From an uncultured Oscillospiraceae bacterium (GTDB lineage: Bacteria > Bacillota > Clostridia > Oscillospirales > Oscillospiraceae), in contig CAKUHB010000006.1 of assembly GCA_934655875.1 (NCBI GenBank), positions 1-64,000 of the forward strand: 64,000 nt of DNA. Reading direction: 5' to 3'. The position numbers and the translations under genes were made by a program. The stretch's first letter is position 1. The number at the start of each line of letters is the position of its first letter. Positions 7,357 through 17,365 of the stretch are shown here, one piece after another. A model generated the notes under the pieces. The model saw only the letters and a program-made list of their open reading frames with translations, did no database searches and was not told the DNA's origin.

Positions 7357-8772
7357 ATGAAACCGACGTATGAAAGCCCGCTGGCGTCGCGCTACGCGTC
7401 GAAGACCATGCTGCACCTGTTCTCCCCGGACATGCGCTACGAGACGTGGCGCAGGCTCTGGGTGGCGCTGGCGCGGGCCGAGCACAACCTCGGCCTGCCG
7501 GTCACGCAGCAGCAGGTGGACGAGCTGGCCGCCCACGTCAGCCCCATCGATTATGATGTGGTGGCGAAGCGCGAAAAGGAGATCCGGCACGACGTCATGG
7601 CGCATATCTACGCCTACGGGCTGGACGCACCCGGCGCAAAGGGCATCATCCATCTGGGCGCGACGAGCTGCTATGTGACGGACAACGCCGACCTTATCAT
7701 CTACCGCGAAGCGCTGCGGTATCTGGAAAACGAGCTGAAGGCCGCCATGCAGAACCTCTGCGCGTTCGCGGATCAATATGCATCCATGCCGGCGCTTGCC
7801 TATACGCACTACCAGCCCGCACAGCTGACGACCATCGGCAAGCGCGCGGCGCTCTGGCTCCAGGATCTGATGCTCGACCTTGAAGAGGTGCAGGATACGC
7901 TGCGCGCCATCCGCTTCCTCGGCTGCCGCGGAACGACCGGCACCGAAGCGAGCTTCGTCGAGCTGTTTGACGGCGACGGCGCAAAGATCGACGAGATGAA
8001 CCGGCAGATCGCGGCGGAGTTCGGCTTTGACCGCCTGTATCCCGTCTGCGGCCAGACCTATCCCAGAAAGCTCGACAGCCGCATCCTGAATGTCCTGTCC
8101 TCCATCTGCCAGAGCGCATGCCGCATGGCGACGGATATCCGCCTTTTGCAGCACGACCGGCAGGTCGAAGAGCCGTTCGAGGAAAAGCAGGTCGGCTCGT
8201 CTGCCATGCCGTATAAGCGCAATCCCATGCGCTGCGAGCGTATCTGCTCGCTCGCGCGCTATGTGATCGCCGACGCGCAGAATGCGCCCATGACTGCCAT
8301 GACCCAGTGGCTCGAGCGCACGCTCGACGATTCCGCCAACCGCCGCATCAGCCTGCCGGAAGCGTTTCTGGCGACCGACGGCGTGCTGCGGCTCGTGCAG
8401 AACGTCACGAAGGGGCTGCATGTGAATGAGAAGATCGTGGAGAAGCTCGTCCGGGATTATCTGCCGTTCATCGCGACGGAAAATCTCATGATGGCCGCCG
8501 TCAAGCGCGGCGGCGACCGCCAGCAGCTGCACGAGATCATCCGCGAAGCGTCCATGGAAGCGACCGCGAAGATGAAAAACGGCGAAAGCTGGGATCTGGT
8601 CGCCCAGCTGGCCGCCCGGCCGGAGTTCGGCATGAGCGCCGAAGAGATCCGTGCCGAGCTGGAGCCGTCTCGCTACATCGGCCGCTGCCCGCAGCAGGTG
8701 GCCGCCCTGACCGCTGCCTGCCGCAGGCTGACCGGCACCGGCGCACAGAAGGCGGAAGAGATCACGCTGTAA
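7357..8772 (+). CDS. purB: Adenylosuccinate lyase
   Basis: Fumarase/aspartase-superfamily lyase that cleaves SAICAR and adenylosuccinate, releasing fumarate. The signature loop SSAMPYKRNPMRCER carries the catalytic serine, and HLGATSCYVTDNAD and TQWLERTLDDSANRR are the other conserved regions. The 471-residue length is usual for the longer, eukaryote-like PurB type. An AAAGGAG site lies 6 bases before the ATG. Co-transcribed with purA. Confidence 0.96.
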   Translation: MKPTYESPLASRYASKTMLHLFSPDMRYETWRRLWVALARAEHNLGLPVTQQQVDELAAHVSPIDYDVVAKREKEIRHDVMAHIYAYGLDAPGAKGIIHLGATSCYVTDNADLIIYREALRYLENELKAAMQNLCAFADQYASMPALAYTHYQPAQLTTIGKRAALWLQDLMLDLEEVQDTLRAIRFLGCRGTTGTEASFVELFDGDGAKIDEMNRQIAAEFGFDRLYPVCGQTYPRKLDSRILNVLSSICQSACRMATDIRLLQHDRQVEEPFEEKQVGSSAMPYKRNPMRCERICSLARYVIADAQNAPMTAMTQWLERTLDDSANRRISLPEAFLATDGVLRLVQNVTKGLHVNEKIVEKLVRDYLPFIATENLMMAAVKRGGDRQQLHEIIREASMEATAKMKNGESWDLVAQLAARPEFGMSAEEIRAELEPSRYIGRCPQQVAALTAACRRLTGTGAQKAEEITL

Positions 8773-8806
8773 TCGTTATAGTATAAGCGCAAGGGACGGT
8801 GATGGG

Positions 8807-9046
8807 ATGAAACTGAATCAGGCGGTCAGTCTGCGGCTGGCAGAGCTGATGCAGGCGCGTTCCATGACGCAGTACCAGCTGTATATGAAAAGCGGCGTGC
8901 CCAAATCGTCGATCGGAAACATCATGCACTGCGCGTATGATTCTGTAAAGCTGCGGGTTCTGCATGAGCTGTGTCAGGGCCTTTCCATCGGGCTGCCGGA
9001 GTTTTTCGACTCACCGCTGTTTGACGAGGAAAATCTGGAGCCTTGA
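8807..9046 (+). CDS. Small XRE-family regulator 1
   Basis: A 79-residue protein that is little more than one helix-turn-helix of the XRE/Cro type: TQYQLYMKSGVPKSSIGNIM fits the recognition region, followed by an LPEFFDSPLF tail. It starts 34 bases after purB, possibly read from the same transcript. It resembles the next gene over its whole length, including the EFF-x-(S/T)-P tail, which points to tandem duplication. Its targets are unknown. Confidence 0.8.
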   Translation: MKLNQAVSLRLAELMQARSMTQYQLYMKSGVPKSSIGNIMHCAYDSVKLRVLHELCQGLSIGLPEFFDSPLFDEENLEP

Positions 9047-9079
9047 AGATGCAGAGTTGAAATGGATGGAGATATTCCT

Positions 9080-9322
9080 ATGGACACCAAAGAGGCGATC
9101 GCACGACGAATCAGGGAGCTGTGCCGGCAGCGGCAGATCACGCCGAACGGCCTGGCGACGACCTCTGCGGTTCCGCAGGCGACGATCAAGAGCATTTTGA
9201 ACGGCGAAAGTAAAAATCCCGGCACGGTGACGATCAAGAAGCTGTGCGACGGCCTTGAGATCACGCTCGGCGAGTTTTTCTCAACGCCGGAGTTTGATGA
9301 ATTGGAGCAGGAGATCAAATAA
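9080..9322 (+). CDS. Small XRE-family regulator 2
   Basis: An 80-residue XRE-type helix-turn-helix protein with the fold region TPNGLATTSAVPQATIKSIL and the C-terminal EFFSTPEFDELEQ. The ATG at 9080 is preferred over the one at 9062, because GGAG lies 8 bases upstream. It is a paralogue of the preceding gene and 33 bases downstream of it. A strong terminator follows. Confidence 0.82.
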   Translation: MDTKEAIARRIRELCRQRQITPNGLATTSAVPQATIKSILNGESKNPGTVTIKKLCDGLEITLGEFFSTPEFDELEQEIK

Positions 9323-9328
9323 GAAATC

Positions 9329-9359
9329 ACGCGCGCCCGCGATCATCGCGGGCGCGCGT
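9329..9359 (+). terminator. Terminator after the XRE pair
   Basis: Perfect GC-rich inverted repeat with arms ACGCGCGCCCGCGAT and its complement, followed by TTT. It ends the purA-purB-XRE unit. Confidence 0.8.
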
Positions 9360-9380
9360 TTGCTATTCCATGGCAAAAAA

Positions 9381-9412
9381 ATCCCCGCCGGGGGATGCAT
9401 TCCGGCGGGGAT
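9381..9412 (-). terminator. Terminator of the liv operon
   Basis: Arms ATCCCCGCCGG and CCGGCGGGGAT with a 10-base loop; on the minus strand a run of seven T follows. It lies about 60 bases past the livF stop codon. Confidence 0.8.
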
Positions 9413-9472
9413 AACCGTCTGTCGGAGGACAGGCGTCCTTGAGGAGGCATGATTTGGATGCGGAAAACGGGG

Positions 9473-10178
<706 letters not shown>

Positions 10179-10186
<8 letters not shown>

Positions 10187-11027
10187 CTTCGTCCACCCCC
10201 AGATATGCGTCGATGACGCGCTGATCGTTCTGAATCTCAGCCGGGACGCCCGCGGCGATCTGGCGGCCGAAATCAATGACGTAGATCCGGTCGGAGATGT
10301 CCATGACGAGGTTCATGTGGTGCTCAATGAGGAAGATGGTCAGACCGAATGTATCGCGGATGCTGCGGATAAAATGCGTCAGCTCGATGGTCTCCTGCGG
10401 GTTCATACCGGCAGCAGGCTCGTCGAGCAGCAGGAGCTTCGGGTTGGTCGCCAGCGCGCGGGCGATCTCCAGCCGGCGCTGCTTGCCGTAGGGCAGAGCG
10501 GTCGCCAGCTCGTCCTTGACGTCGTCCAGCCCCACGATCTTCAGAAGCTCCAGCGCCCGTTCGTGCTGGGCGGCTTCCTCTTTGCGGTTGCCGCGGAAGG
10601 TGGCGGAGAAGACGTTGGCCGTGCGGCGCACGTGCATGGCGGTGAGGACGTTTTCGAATACCGTCATGGACTTGAACAGGCGGATATTCTGGAAAGTGCG
10701 GGCGATGCCGCGCTTTGTGATGACGTCGGGCGTGTAGGAAATGACGGGCTGGTTCAGATAATCCTGCGCGCCCTCGCCGGCGTAGATCTTTTTCATCTTG
10801 CCGCGCGGGTGGTTGCAGACGATCGGCTCGCCCATGAAGTCCACGCGGCCGTTGGTCGGCTCATAGACGCCGGTGATGCAGTTGAAGGCGGTGGTCTTGC
10901 CGGCGCCGTTCGGGCCGATCAGGGCGACGATCTCGCGGTCATAGACGTCCATCGAAAGGTCATTGACGGCGACGACGCCGCCGAACTGCATGGTGACATG
11001 CTCGACGTGAAGTACGGGTGTGCTCAT
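10179..11027 (-). CDS. livG: Branched-chain amino acid ABC transporter ATPase LivG
   Basis: Second ATPase of the Liv importer. Walker A GPNGAGKTT, the LivG-typical GIARTFQNIRLF, a modified signature LPYGKQRRLEIARAL and Walker B LLLLDEPAAGMNP are present. At 282 residues it is longer than many LivG because of an insertion of about 25 residues between the MGEPIV segment and GIARTFQ. It overlaps livM by 4 bases (ATGA) and has a GGGAGGG site inside the livM end. Confidence 0.95.
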
Positions 11028-12157
11028 GCCTGTTTCCCTCCCTTCACGGATTTCTTTGTCAATCGTTTGGCGAGCCCCGCGAGCGAGATCTCGCGGTCGC
11101 CCATGATGCCCTTGCGGAAGAAGAGCACGACGATCATGATGACAACGGAGAACACGACCATGCGGAAGCCCGTGCGCAGCAGCGGCAGCTTGAACGCGCC
11201 GATATACGTCTCATTGTCCAGGAACCGCAGCCACCACTCGGAGCAGGCGATGAACAAAAACGAGCCGAGGCAGCTGCCGGAGATGGAGCCGATGCCGCCG
11301 ATGACGACGATCAACAGGATCTCATAGGTCATGGCCGATTTGAATGTGTTGGCCTGCACCGTGGTCTGGTACATGGCGAGCAGCGCGCCGGAAATGCCGG
11401 CGAAGAACGAGGAGATGATGAACGCCATGCGCTTGTGGTGGGCAAGGTTGATGCCCATGGCTTCGGCGGCGATCTCATCGTCGCGGATGGCCTTGAACGC
11501 ACGGCCATAGGTCGAATTGATGAGCAGGACGATGACCGCGATGCAGATACCGACGATCACGAACGGCATAAACGTATCCGTAAAATACGGGAAGCCGCGC
11601 AGCAGCTGCGAGCCGTTCGTAACGGGCGCGAACGCCTCGAGCTGGACGAGCGCGCGGATGATCTCGGCAAAGCCGAGCGTGGCGATGGCGAGATAGTCGC
11701 TCTTGAGCTTCAGGACGGGCAGGCCGATGAGATACGCCAGACCTGCGGCCAGAAGACCCGCCAGAAGAAGGGACAGGAACACACCGAGCGCGGTGCCTGC
11801 CGTCTGGCCGAGGGCGTTCTGGAGTGTCTCAGTCAGAGAGAACTTGAGAAGCGGATCATAATACTGATAGACCGTCGAGCGGATGGAGCTGTCAATGTTG
11901 ATGGCGGCAAAGGCATACGCGCCGACCAGCATGAAGCCCGCCTGTCCGAGGGAGAACAGACCCGTAAAGCCGTTCAGCAGGTTCATGGAGACCGCGACAA
12001 GGGAATAGATCGCGCCCTTGCGCAGGACGGTCGTCAGCATGATGGGGACGCCGGGAATGCGGTCGAGCAGGAACGCGAGCAGATAGATGAGCGCGATGCC
12101 CGCGATGGTGAGGATCGATTGCAGCGAGAGGGCTTTTTTCTGTTTCATATCTGCCAC
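11024..12157 (-). CDS. livM: Branched-chain amino acid ABC transporter permease LivM
   Basis: Membrane subunit of the Liv importer (BPD_transp_2 fold). The 377-residue protein has about ten hydrophobic segments and the family marker GLFSLGQAGFMLVGAY near residue 70, and the cytoplasmic coupling segment with GRAFKAIRDDEIAAEAMGI. GAGGTGG lies in front of the ATG, one base after the livH stop codon. Ends in a basic tail of about 20 residues. Confidence 0.95.
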   Translation of the reverse strand: MADMKQKKALSLQSILTIAGIALIYLLAFLLDRIPGVPIMLTTVLRKGAIYSLVAVSMNLLNGFTGLFSLGQAGFMLVGAYAFAAINIDSSIRSTVYQYYDPLLKFSLTETLQNALGQTAGTALGVFLSLLLAGLLAAGLAYLIGLPVLKLKSDYLAIATLGFAEIIRALVQLEAFAPVTNGSQLLRGFPYFTDTFMPFVIVGICIAVIVLLINSTYGRAFKAIRDDEIAAEAMGINLAHHKRMAFIISSFFAGISGALLAMYQTTVQANTFKSAMTYEILLIVVIGGIGSISGSCLGSFLFIACSEWWLRFLDNETYIGAFKLPLLRTGFRMVVFSVVIMIVVLFFRKGIMGDREISLAGLAKRLTKKSVKGGKQA

Positions 12158-12158
12158 C

Positions 12159-13043
12159 TCACACTTTCTCAGTCAGCTTTTCACCGAACAGGCCCGTCGG
12201 CTTGACGACGAGAATGACGATGAGCAGCGCAAACGTGAACGCATCGGAGAATGCCGTCAGCTTCAGACCCTTGAGGAGGTTCTCGCAGATGCCGATGATG
12301 AACGCGCCGATGACAGCGCCCGGGATCGAACCGATGCCGCCGAAGACGGCTGCGACGAAGGCCTTCAGGCCCGGCATAGCGCCGGAGGACGGCGCGATGG
12401 TCGTGTAGTTCGAGAAGAACAGGAGCGACGCGACCGCGGCCAGCGCGGAGCCAATGATGAAGGTGAAGGAAATGACGGAGTTAATCTTGATGCCCATGAG
12501 CTGCGCCGTCTCAAAATCCTTGGACGCCGCGCGCATGGCCATGCCGACCTTTGTGCGCTTGATGAGGACGACCAGCGCCACGACGATCACCAGCGTCAGA
12601 AGCGGCGTGATGACGGTCACGCGCTTGGTGGACGCGCCGAGAATGGTAATCGTGTCGGTGATCCACGGCAGCTCGGGATACTGCTTCGGGACGCCGCCCG
12701 TCACGTAATAGGCGAGGTTTTGCAGCAGATAGCTCACACCGATGGCGGAGATCATGACGGACATGCGGGGCGCCTGCCGCAGCGGCTTATACGCGCAGCG
12801 CTCCACGGCAAAGCCGAGGGCGACCGTCAGGACAATGACAACGGGAATGGAAACATACAGCGGCATCGTGGCCGAAAGGTAGACCATCATCAGACCGGCG
12901 ACCATGAAGATATCGCCGTGTGCGAAGTTAATGAGACGCAGAATGCCGTAAACCATGGTATAGCCGACGGCAATGAGCGCGTACTGGCCGCCTGCGGAAA
13001 TGCCGGACAGGATATAGGGCAGCCATTGCTTGATAAAATCCAT
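12159..13043 (-). CDS. livH: Branched-chain amino acid ABC transporter permease LivH
   Basis: Second membrane subunit of the Liv importer, 294 residues with about eight hydrophobic segments. It has the LivH opening GGQYALIAVGYTMVYGILRL followed by NFAHGD, and the coupling region MGIKINSVISFTF. GGAGG sits 7 bases upstream of the ATG. It is separated from livK by a 195-bp gap holding two hairpins. Confidence 0.95.
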   Translation of the reverse strand: MDFIKQWLPYILSGISAGGQYALIAVGYTMVYGILRLINFAHGDIFMVAGLMMVYLSATMPLYVSIPVVIVLTVALGFAVERCAYKPLRQAPRMSVMISAIGVSYLLQNLAYYVTGGVPKQYPELPWITDTITILGASTKRVTVITPLLTLVIVVALVVLIKRTKVGMAMRAASKDFETAQLMGIKINSVISFTFIIGSALAAVASLLFFSNYTTIAPSSGAMPGLKAFVAAVFGGIGSIPGAVIGAFIIGICENLLKGLKLTAFSDAFTFALLIVILVVKPTGLFGEKLTEKV

Positions 13044-13136
13044 GGGGACCTCCTGTTGATTTGTTTATCGCCATGTCCAAACCGCGAACCGCCTGCAAAA
13101 AGGCCAGCTTGGACGCGGCGATAAAAAGAATGGGGG

Positions 13137-13205
13137 CATCCGGCAGCGGGTTCGATCGCTGCCGGATGAAATGATGTACCGGCCGGAGAAATTTCCTCCG
13201 GCCGG
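13137..13205 (-). promoter_or_regulatory. Two stem-loops between livK and livH
   Basis: Two perfect inverted repeats in the 195-bp gap: 13179-13205 (CCGGCCGGAG with its complement) and 13137-13168 (CATCCGGCAGCG with its complement). Only the second is followed by T-rich sequence on the minus strand. By analogy with other binding-protein transporters they may partly terminate or protect the livK 3' end, giving more binding protein than membrane subunits; this is inference. Confidence 0.6.
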
Positions 13206-13238
13206 AAACCATTGTGGTCAGGATTGCGCTTCTGGGGA

Positions 13239-14411
13239 TCAGTCGGCGGACTGAACCTTGTAGAACTGGAACGCGCCGTCGATCGCCTGCTTGATGTAGG
13301 CGGTGCTCTTGACCGCGTCGCCGTTTTCGTCGAAGCTCAGAGAGCCGGTGACGAGGTCGACGGACAGACCGGCCAGCGCGTCACGGATGGCGGTGCCGTC
13401 GGTGGACTGTGCCTTTTCGATGGCTGCGACTGCCGCCATGTAGGCGTCATAGCCGAGGGCGGAGACGGCTGCGACAACGTCGTTGCCGCCGTTGTTGGTC
13501 AGGTTCTGGGAATCGCCGTTCAGCCATGCTTTGTAGCCGGTGACAAATTCCTTGGCCAGACCGGACTCGTCGTTTTCGTCAAAGAACGTGGAGACGAAGA
13601 CCTGAATGTCGGTGCCCTTCTGTGCGTCGGAGATCGCGGAGTTTTCCCACGTGTCGCCGCCCAGAACGGGGATCGTCAGACCCTGGGAGCTGGCCTGCTC
13701 GATGATCTGCGGTGCATACGCGATGGCGGACGGAGCAAAGATGACGTCAGCGCCGCCGGCCTTGGCGTTGTTGAGGTATGCGGAGAAGTCAGCGGTGCCT
13801 TCTACGAAGGTCTCGTCGGCAACGATCTCGCCGCCGGCAGCTTCAAAGGCCTTTACGAAGTTCTTGGCAAGGCCGACAGTGTAGTCGTCGCCGAGCATGG
13901 ACAGGACGTAAGCCTTCTTGGCGCCGAACTCTTCCATGGCGAAGGACGCCATAACGGAGCCCTGGAACGGATCGAGGAAGCAGACGCGGAAGTAGTAGTC
14001 ATTGCCGGCGGTGACGGCGGCGTTGGTGCAGGAGCAGCCGATGGCCGGGATCTTGGCGTTGGCGAAGTAGGTGCCGGCCGCGATGGAGACACCGGAGCCG
14101 TAGGAGCCGAGGACGACGGAGACCTTGTCGGCAACGAGCTGCTGCGCGGCGGAGACGGCCTTGTCGGTCGAGGACTGGTTGTCCTGAATGTCAAGCTCGA
14201 TCTTGTATTCCTCGCCATTGATCGTTACGGTCGGCTTGACGGAGTTGGCGTACTGAATGCCGAGAACCTCCTGCTTGCCGCCCGCGCCGTTGTCGCCGGA
14301 CTGCGGCTCGAAGACGCCGATTTTAATGACCTTGGAGCCGCTGGACGCGCAGCCCGTAAACAGGCACAGGACCATAACGGCGGCAAGAAGCAGTGCAAGA
14401 ATCTTTTTCAT
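13239..14411 (-). CDS. livK: Branched-chain amino acid-binding lipoprotein LivK
   Basis: Extracellular substrate-binding lipoprotein of the Liv importer (type I periplasmic-binding fold). Its signal peptide ends in the lipobox LFTG-C with lipidated Cys21. The core shows KIGVFEPQSGDNGAGGKQ, GSYGSGVSIAAG and a GDTWENSAISDAQKG region typical of Leu/Ile/Val-binding proteins. AAGGAGG precedes the ATG, and a good promoter lies about 60 bases upstream. The first and likely most highly expressed gene of the operon. Exact ligand preference cannot be read from sequence. Confidence 0.94.
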   Translation of the reverse strand: MKKILALLLAAVMVLCLFTGCASSGSKVIKIGVFEPQSGDNGAGGKQEVLGIQYANSVKPTVTINGEEYKIELDIQDNQSSTDKAVSAAQQLVADKVSVVLGSYGSGVSIAAGTYFANAKIPAIGCSCTNAAVTAGNDYYFRVCFLDPFQGSVMASFAMEEFGAKKAYVLSMLGDDYTVGLAKNFVKAFEAAGGEIVADETFVEGTADFSAYLNNAKAGGADVIFAPSAIAYAPQIIEQASSQGLTIPVLGGDTWENSAISDAQKGTDIQVFVSTFFDENDESGLAKEFVTGYKAWLNGDSQNLTNNGGNDVVAAVSALGYDAYMAAVAAIEKAQSTDGTAIRDALAGLSVDLVTGSLSFDENGDAVKSTAYIKQAIDGAFQFYKVQSAD

Positions 14412-14469
14412 AGAATTTTCCTCCTTCTGTCCACATTAGAAAGACATCTGTACGTGAACTTATGGAGAC

Positions 14470-14498
14470 ATTATAGCGAGGTCTGCTGCAAATTGCAA
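14470..14498 (-). promoter_or_regulatory. livK operon promoter
   Basis: Minus strand TTGCAA (14493-14498), 17-bp spacer, TATAAT (14470-14475). TTGCAA recurs as the -35 of the asnA promoter. Confidence 0.75.
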
Positions 14499-14600
14499 GC
14501 AGAAAATGACAGAGTTTTCAAAAAAATTCGCGCTGCACGGACAGATGTCTTTTGCAACTTGCACAAAACCGGAAACCCGCGGCCCGAAGCGTGCAAAAAA

Positions 14601-14629
14601 TCCCGCGGCAGAAGCAACCTGCCGCGGGA
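14601..14629 (-). terminator. Terminator of asnA-asnS
   Basis: Arms TCCCGCGGCAG and CTGCCGCGGGA with a 7-base loop; the minus strand continues into TTTTTT. It starts 14 bases past the asnS stop codon. Confidence 0.85.
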
Positions 14630-14642
14630 TCCGATCGTTTCG

Positions 14643-16037
<1,395 letters not shown>

Positions 16038-16072
16038 AATAAAATATCGATCCTCTCGTATAGAATTTGAAC

Positions 16073-17080
16073 TTACAGAAGCAGAATGCCCGCGTCGCGG
16101 CAGGCGTCTGCGGTGGCCTTGTCCCAGATGCTCGACTGCACCTCGCCGATGTGGCACGTGCCGATCATGAGCATGCACACGCGGCTCTGGCCGATGCCGC
16201 CGCCCATGGTGAGGGGCAGCTCGCCATGCAGGAGCATTTTGTGGAAGGGCAGATTGCGGCGGTCATCGCAGCCCGCGAGCGTCAGCTGGCGGTCGAGGGA
16301 CACTTCGTCCACACGGATGCCCATGGAAGAGATCTCAAACGCGCAGCCGAGAACCTCGTTCCACATGAGGATATCGCCGTTGAGCTGCCAGTCGTCATAG
16401 TCGGGCGCGCGGCCGTCGTGCGGCTTGCCGGACTTCAGCTTGCCGCCGATCTGCATGAGGAAGACCGTGTGGTGCTGGCGGACGATCTCGTTTTCGCGCT
16501 CCTTGGGCGTCTTGTCGGGGTAGAGATCCTCCAGCTCCTGCGTGGTGATGAAGAACACGTCGCGGTCAAGCTTGGTGTGCAGGCACGGGAACGCAACGCC
16601 GAGTGCGTCGTTCGTCTCACAGACCGCGCCGACGATGTCGCGCACGGTGCGCTTGAGATACTCGACCGTGCGGTCCTCCCGCGCGATGACCTTTTCCCAG
16701 TCCCACTGGTCGACGTAGACGGAGTGGAGATTGTCGACCTCCTCGTCGCGGCGGATGGCGTTCATGTCGGTGAAAAGACCCTTGCCGACGTTGAACTGGT
16801 AGCGCTTCAGCGCCAGCCGCTTCCACTTGGCCAGTGAGTGCACGACCTGCGCTTCGGCGTGGACGTCCGGAATATCAAAGCTGACCGGCCGCTCATAGCC
16901 GTTCAGATTGTCGTTCAGGCCGGAGGACTCCTCCACAAACAGGGGCGCGGAAACGCGGCGCAGATTGAGCGCGTTCGACAGATTCGTCTGGAAATTGCTT
17001 TTGATAAATTCGATGGCGCGCTGTAACTCATATACAGACAGCGGCGCGCGGTAGCCCTGCGGGATGAAGACCTTGCTCAT
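16073..17080 (-). CDS. asnA: Aspartate-ammonia ligase
   Basis: Ammonia-dependent asparagine synthetase (AsnA), which is structurally related to class II tRNA synthetases and converts aspartate, ammonia and ATP to asparagine. Conserved blocks: [30 protein letters not shown], the QWDWEKVI segment, and [15 protein letters not shown] near the C terminus. The 335-residue length is typical. First gene of the asnA-asnS unit with a promoter only about 44 bases upstream of the ATG. Confidence 0.97.
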   Translation of the reverse strand: MSKVFIPQGYRAPLSVYELQRAIEFIKSNFQTNLSNALNLRRVSAPLFVEESSGLNDNLNGYERPVSFDIPDVHAEAQVVHSLAKWKRLALKRYQFNVGKGLFTDMNAIRRDEEVDNLHSVYVDQWDWEKVIAREDRTVEYLKRTVRDIVGAVCETNDALGVAFPCLHTKLDRDVFFITTQELEDLYPDKTPKERENEIVRQHHTVFLMQIGGKLKSGKPHDGRAPDYDDWQLNGDILMWNEVLGCAFEISSMGIRVDEVSLDRQLTLAGCDDRRNLPFHKMLLHGELPLTMGGGIGQSRVCMLMIGTCHIGEVQSSIWDKATADACRDAGILLL

Positions 17081-17123
17081 GGGGACGCCTCACTTTCGAT
17101 GGAAATTCAAAAATTTACACAGT

Positions 17124-17152
17124 ATTATACAATAGTTTCCCAACGCTTGCAA
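17124..17152 (-). promoter_or_regulatory. asnA-asnS promoter
   Basis: Minus strand TTGCAA (17147-17152), 17-bp spacer, TATAAT (17124-17129). The leader of about 35 bases excludes a T-box. Confidence 0.75.
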
Positions 17153-17183
17153 GCGGCATGCGCGGAAAAGTCGGAAAAAAGCC

Positions 17184-17336
17184 ATCCGGGATACCAGAGG
17201 GCTTGAAGACTGGCAAAATGCATTGCTGTCCATGCCTGACAAAAGGCTATCCGGTTTGGTTGTGGGCATCGTCCCCTACACGGACGGTGCTTATTTCATA
17301 CTGCTTCGCAAAACAGGCATTTTGATATAATGAAAA
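17184..17336. repeat. Dispersed intergenic repeat, copy B
   Basis: The gap behind asnA holds a segment whose 17264-17313 part matches the reverse complement of 25100-25149 at 46 of 50 positions, by direct comparison. The left edge (17198-17218, GGGCTTGAAGACTGGCAAAA) resembles 1854-1873, next to the other hairpin repeat. Short inverted ends CAAAATGC / GCATTTTG lie near 17215 and 17318. No open reading frame of note; probably a MITE-like, non-coding element. Confidence 0.7.
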
Positions 17337-17358
17337 GCCCTCCGGTATCCCGGAGGGC
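17337..17358 (-). terminator. Terminator of the secA operon
   Basis: Perfect 9-bp stem GCCCTCCGG/CCGGAGGGC with a TATC loop, followed by TTTT on the minus strand, 7 bases past the stop codon of the binding-protein gene. Confidence 0.75.
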
Positions 17359-17365
17359 CTGCTTG

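Noticed and set aside
17081..17123. T-box leader for asnA/asnS
   Set aside because: The promoter is only about 44 bases from the asnA start, far too short for a T-box.
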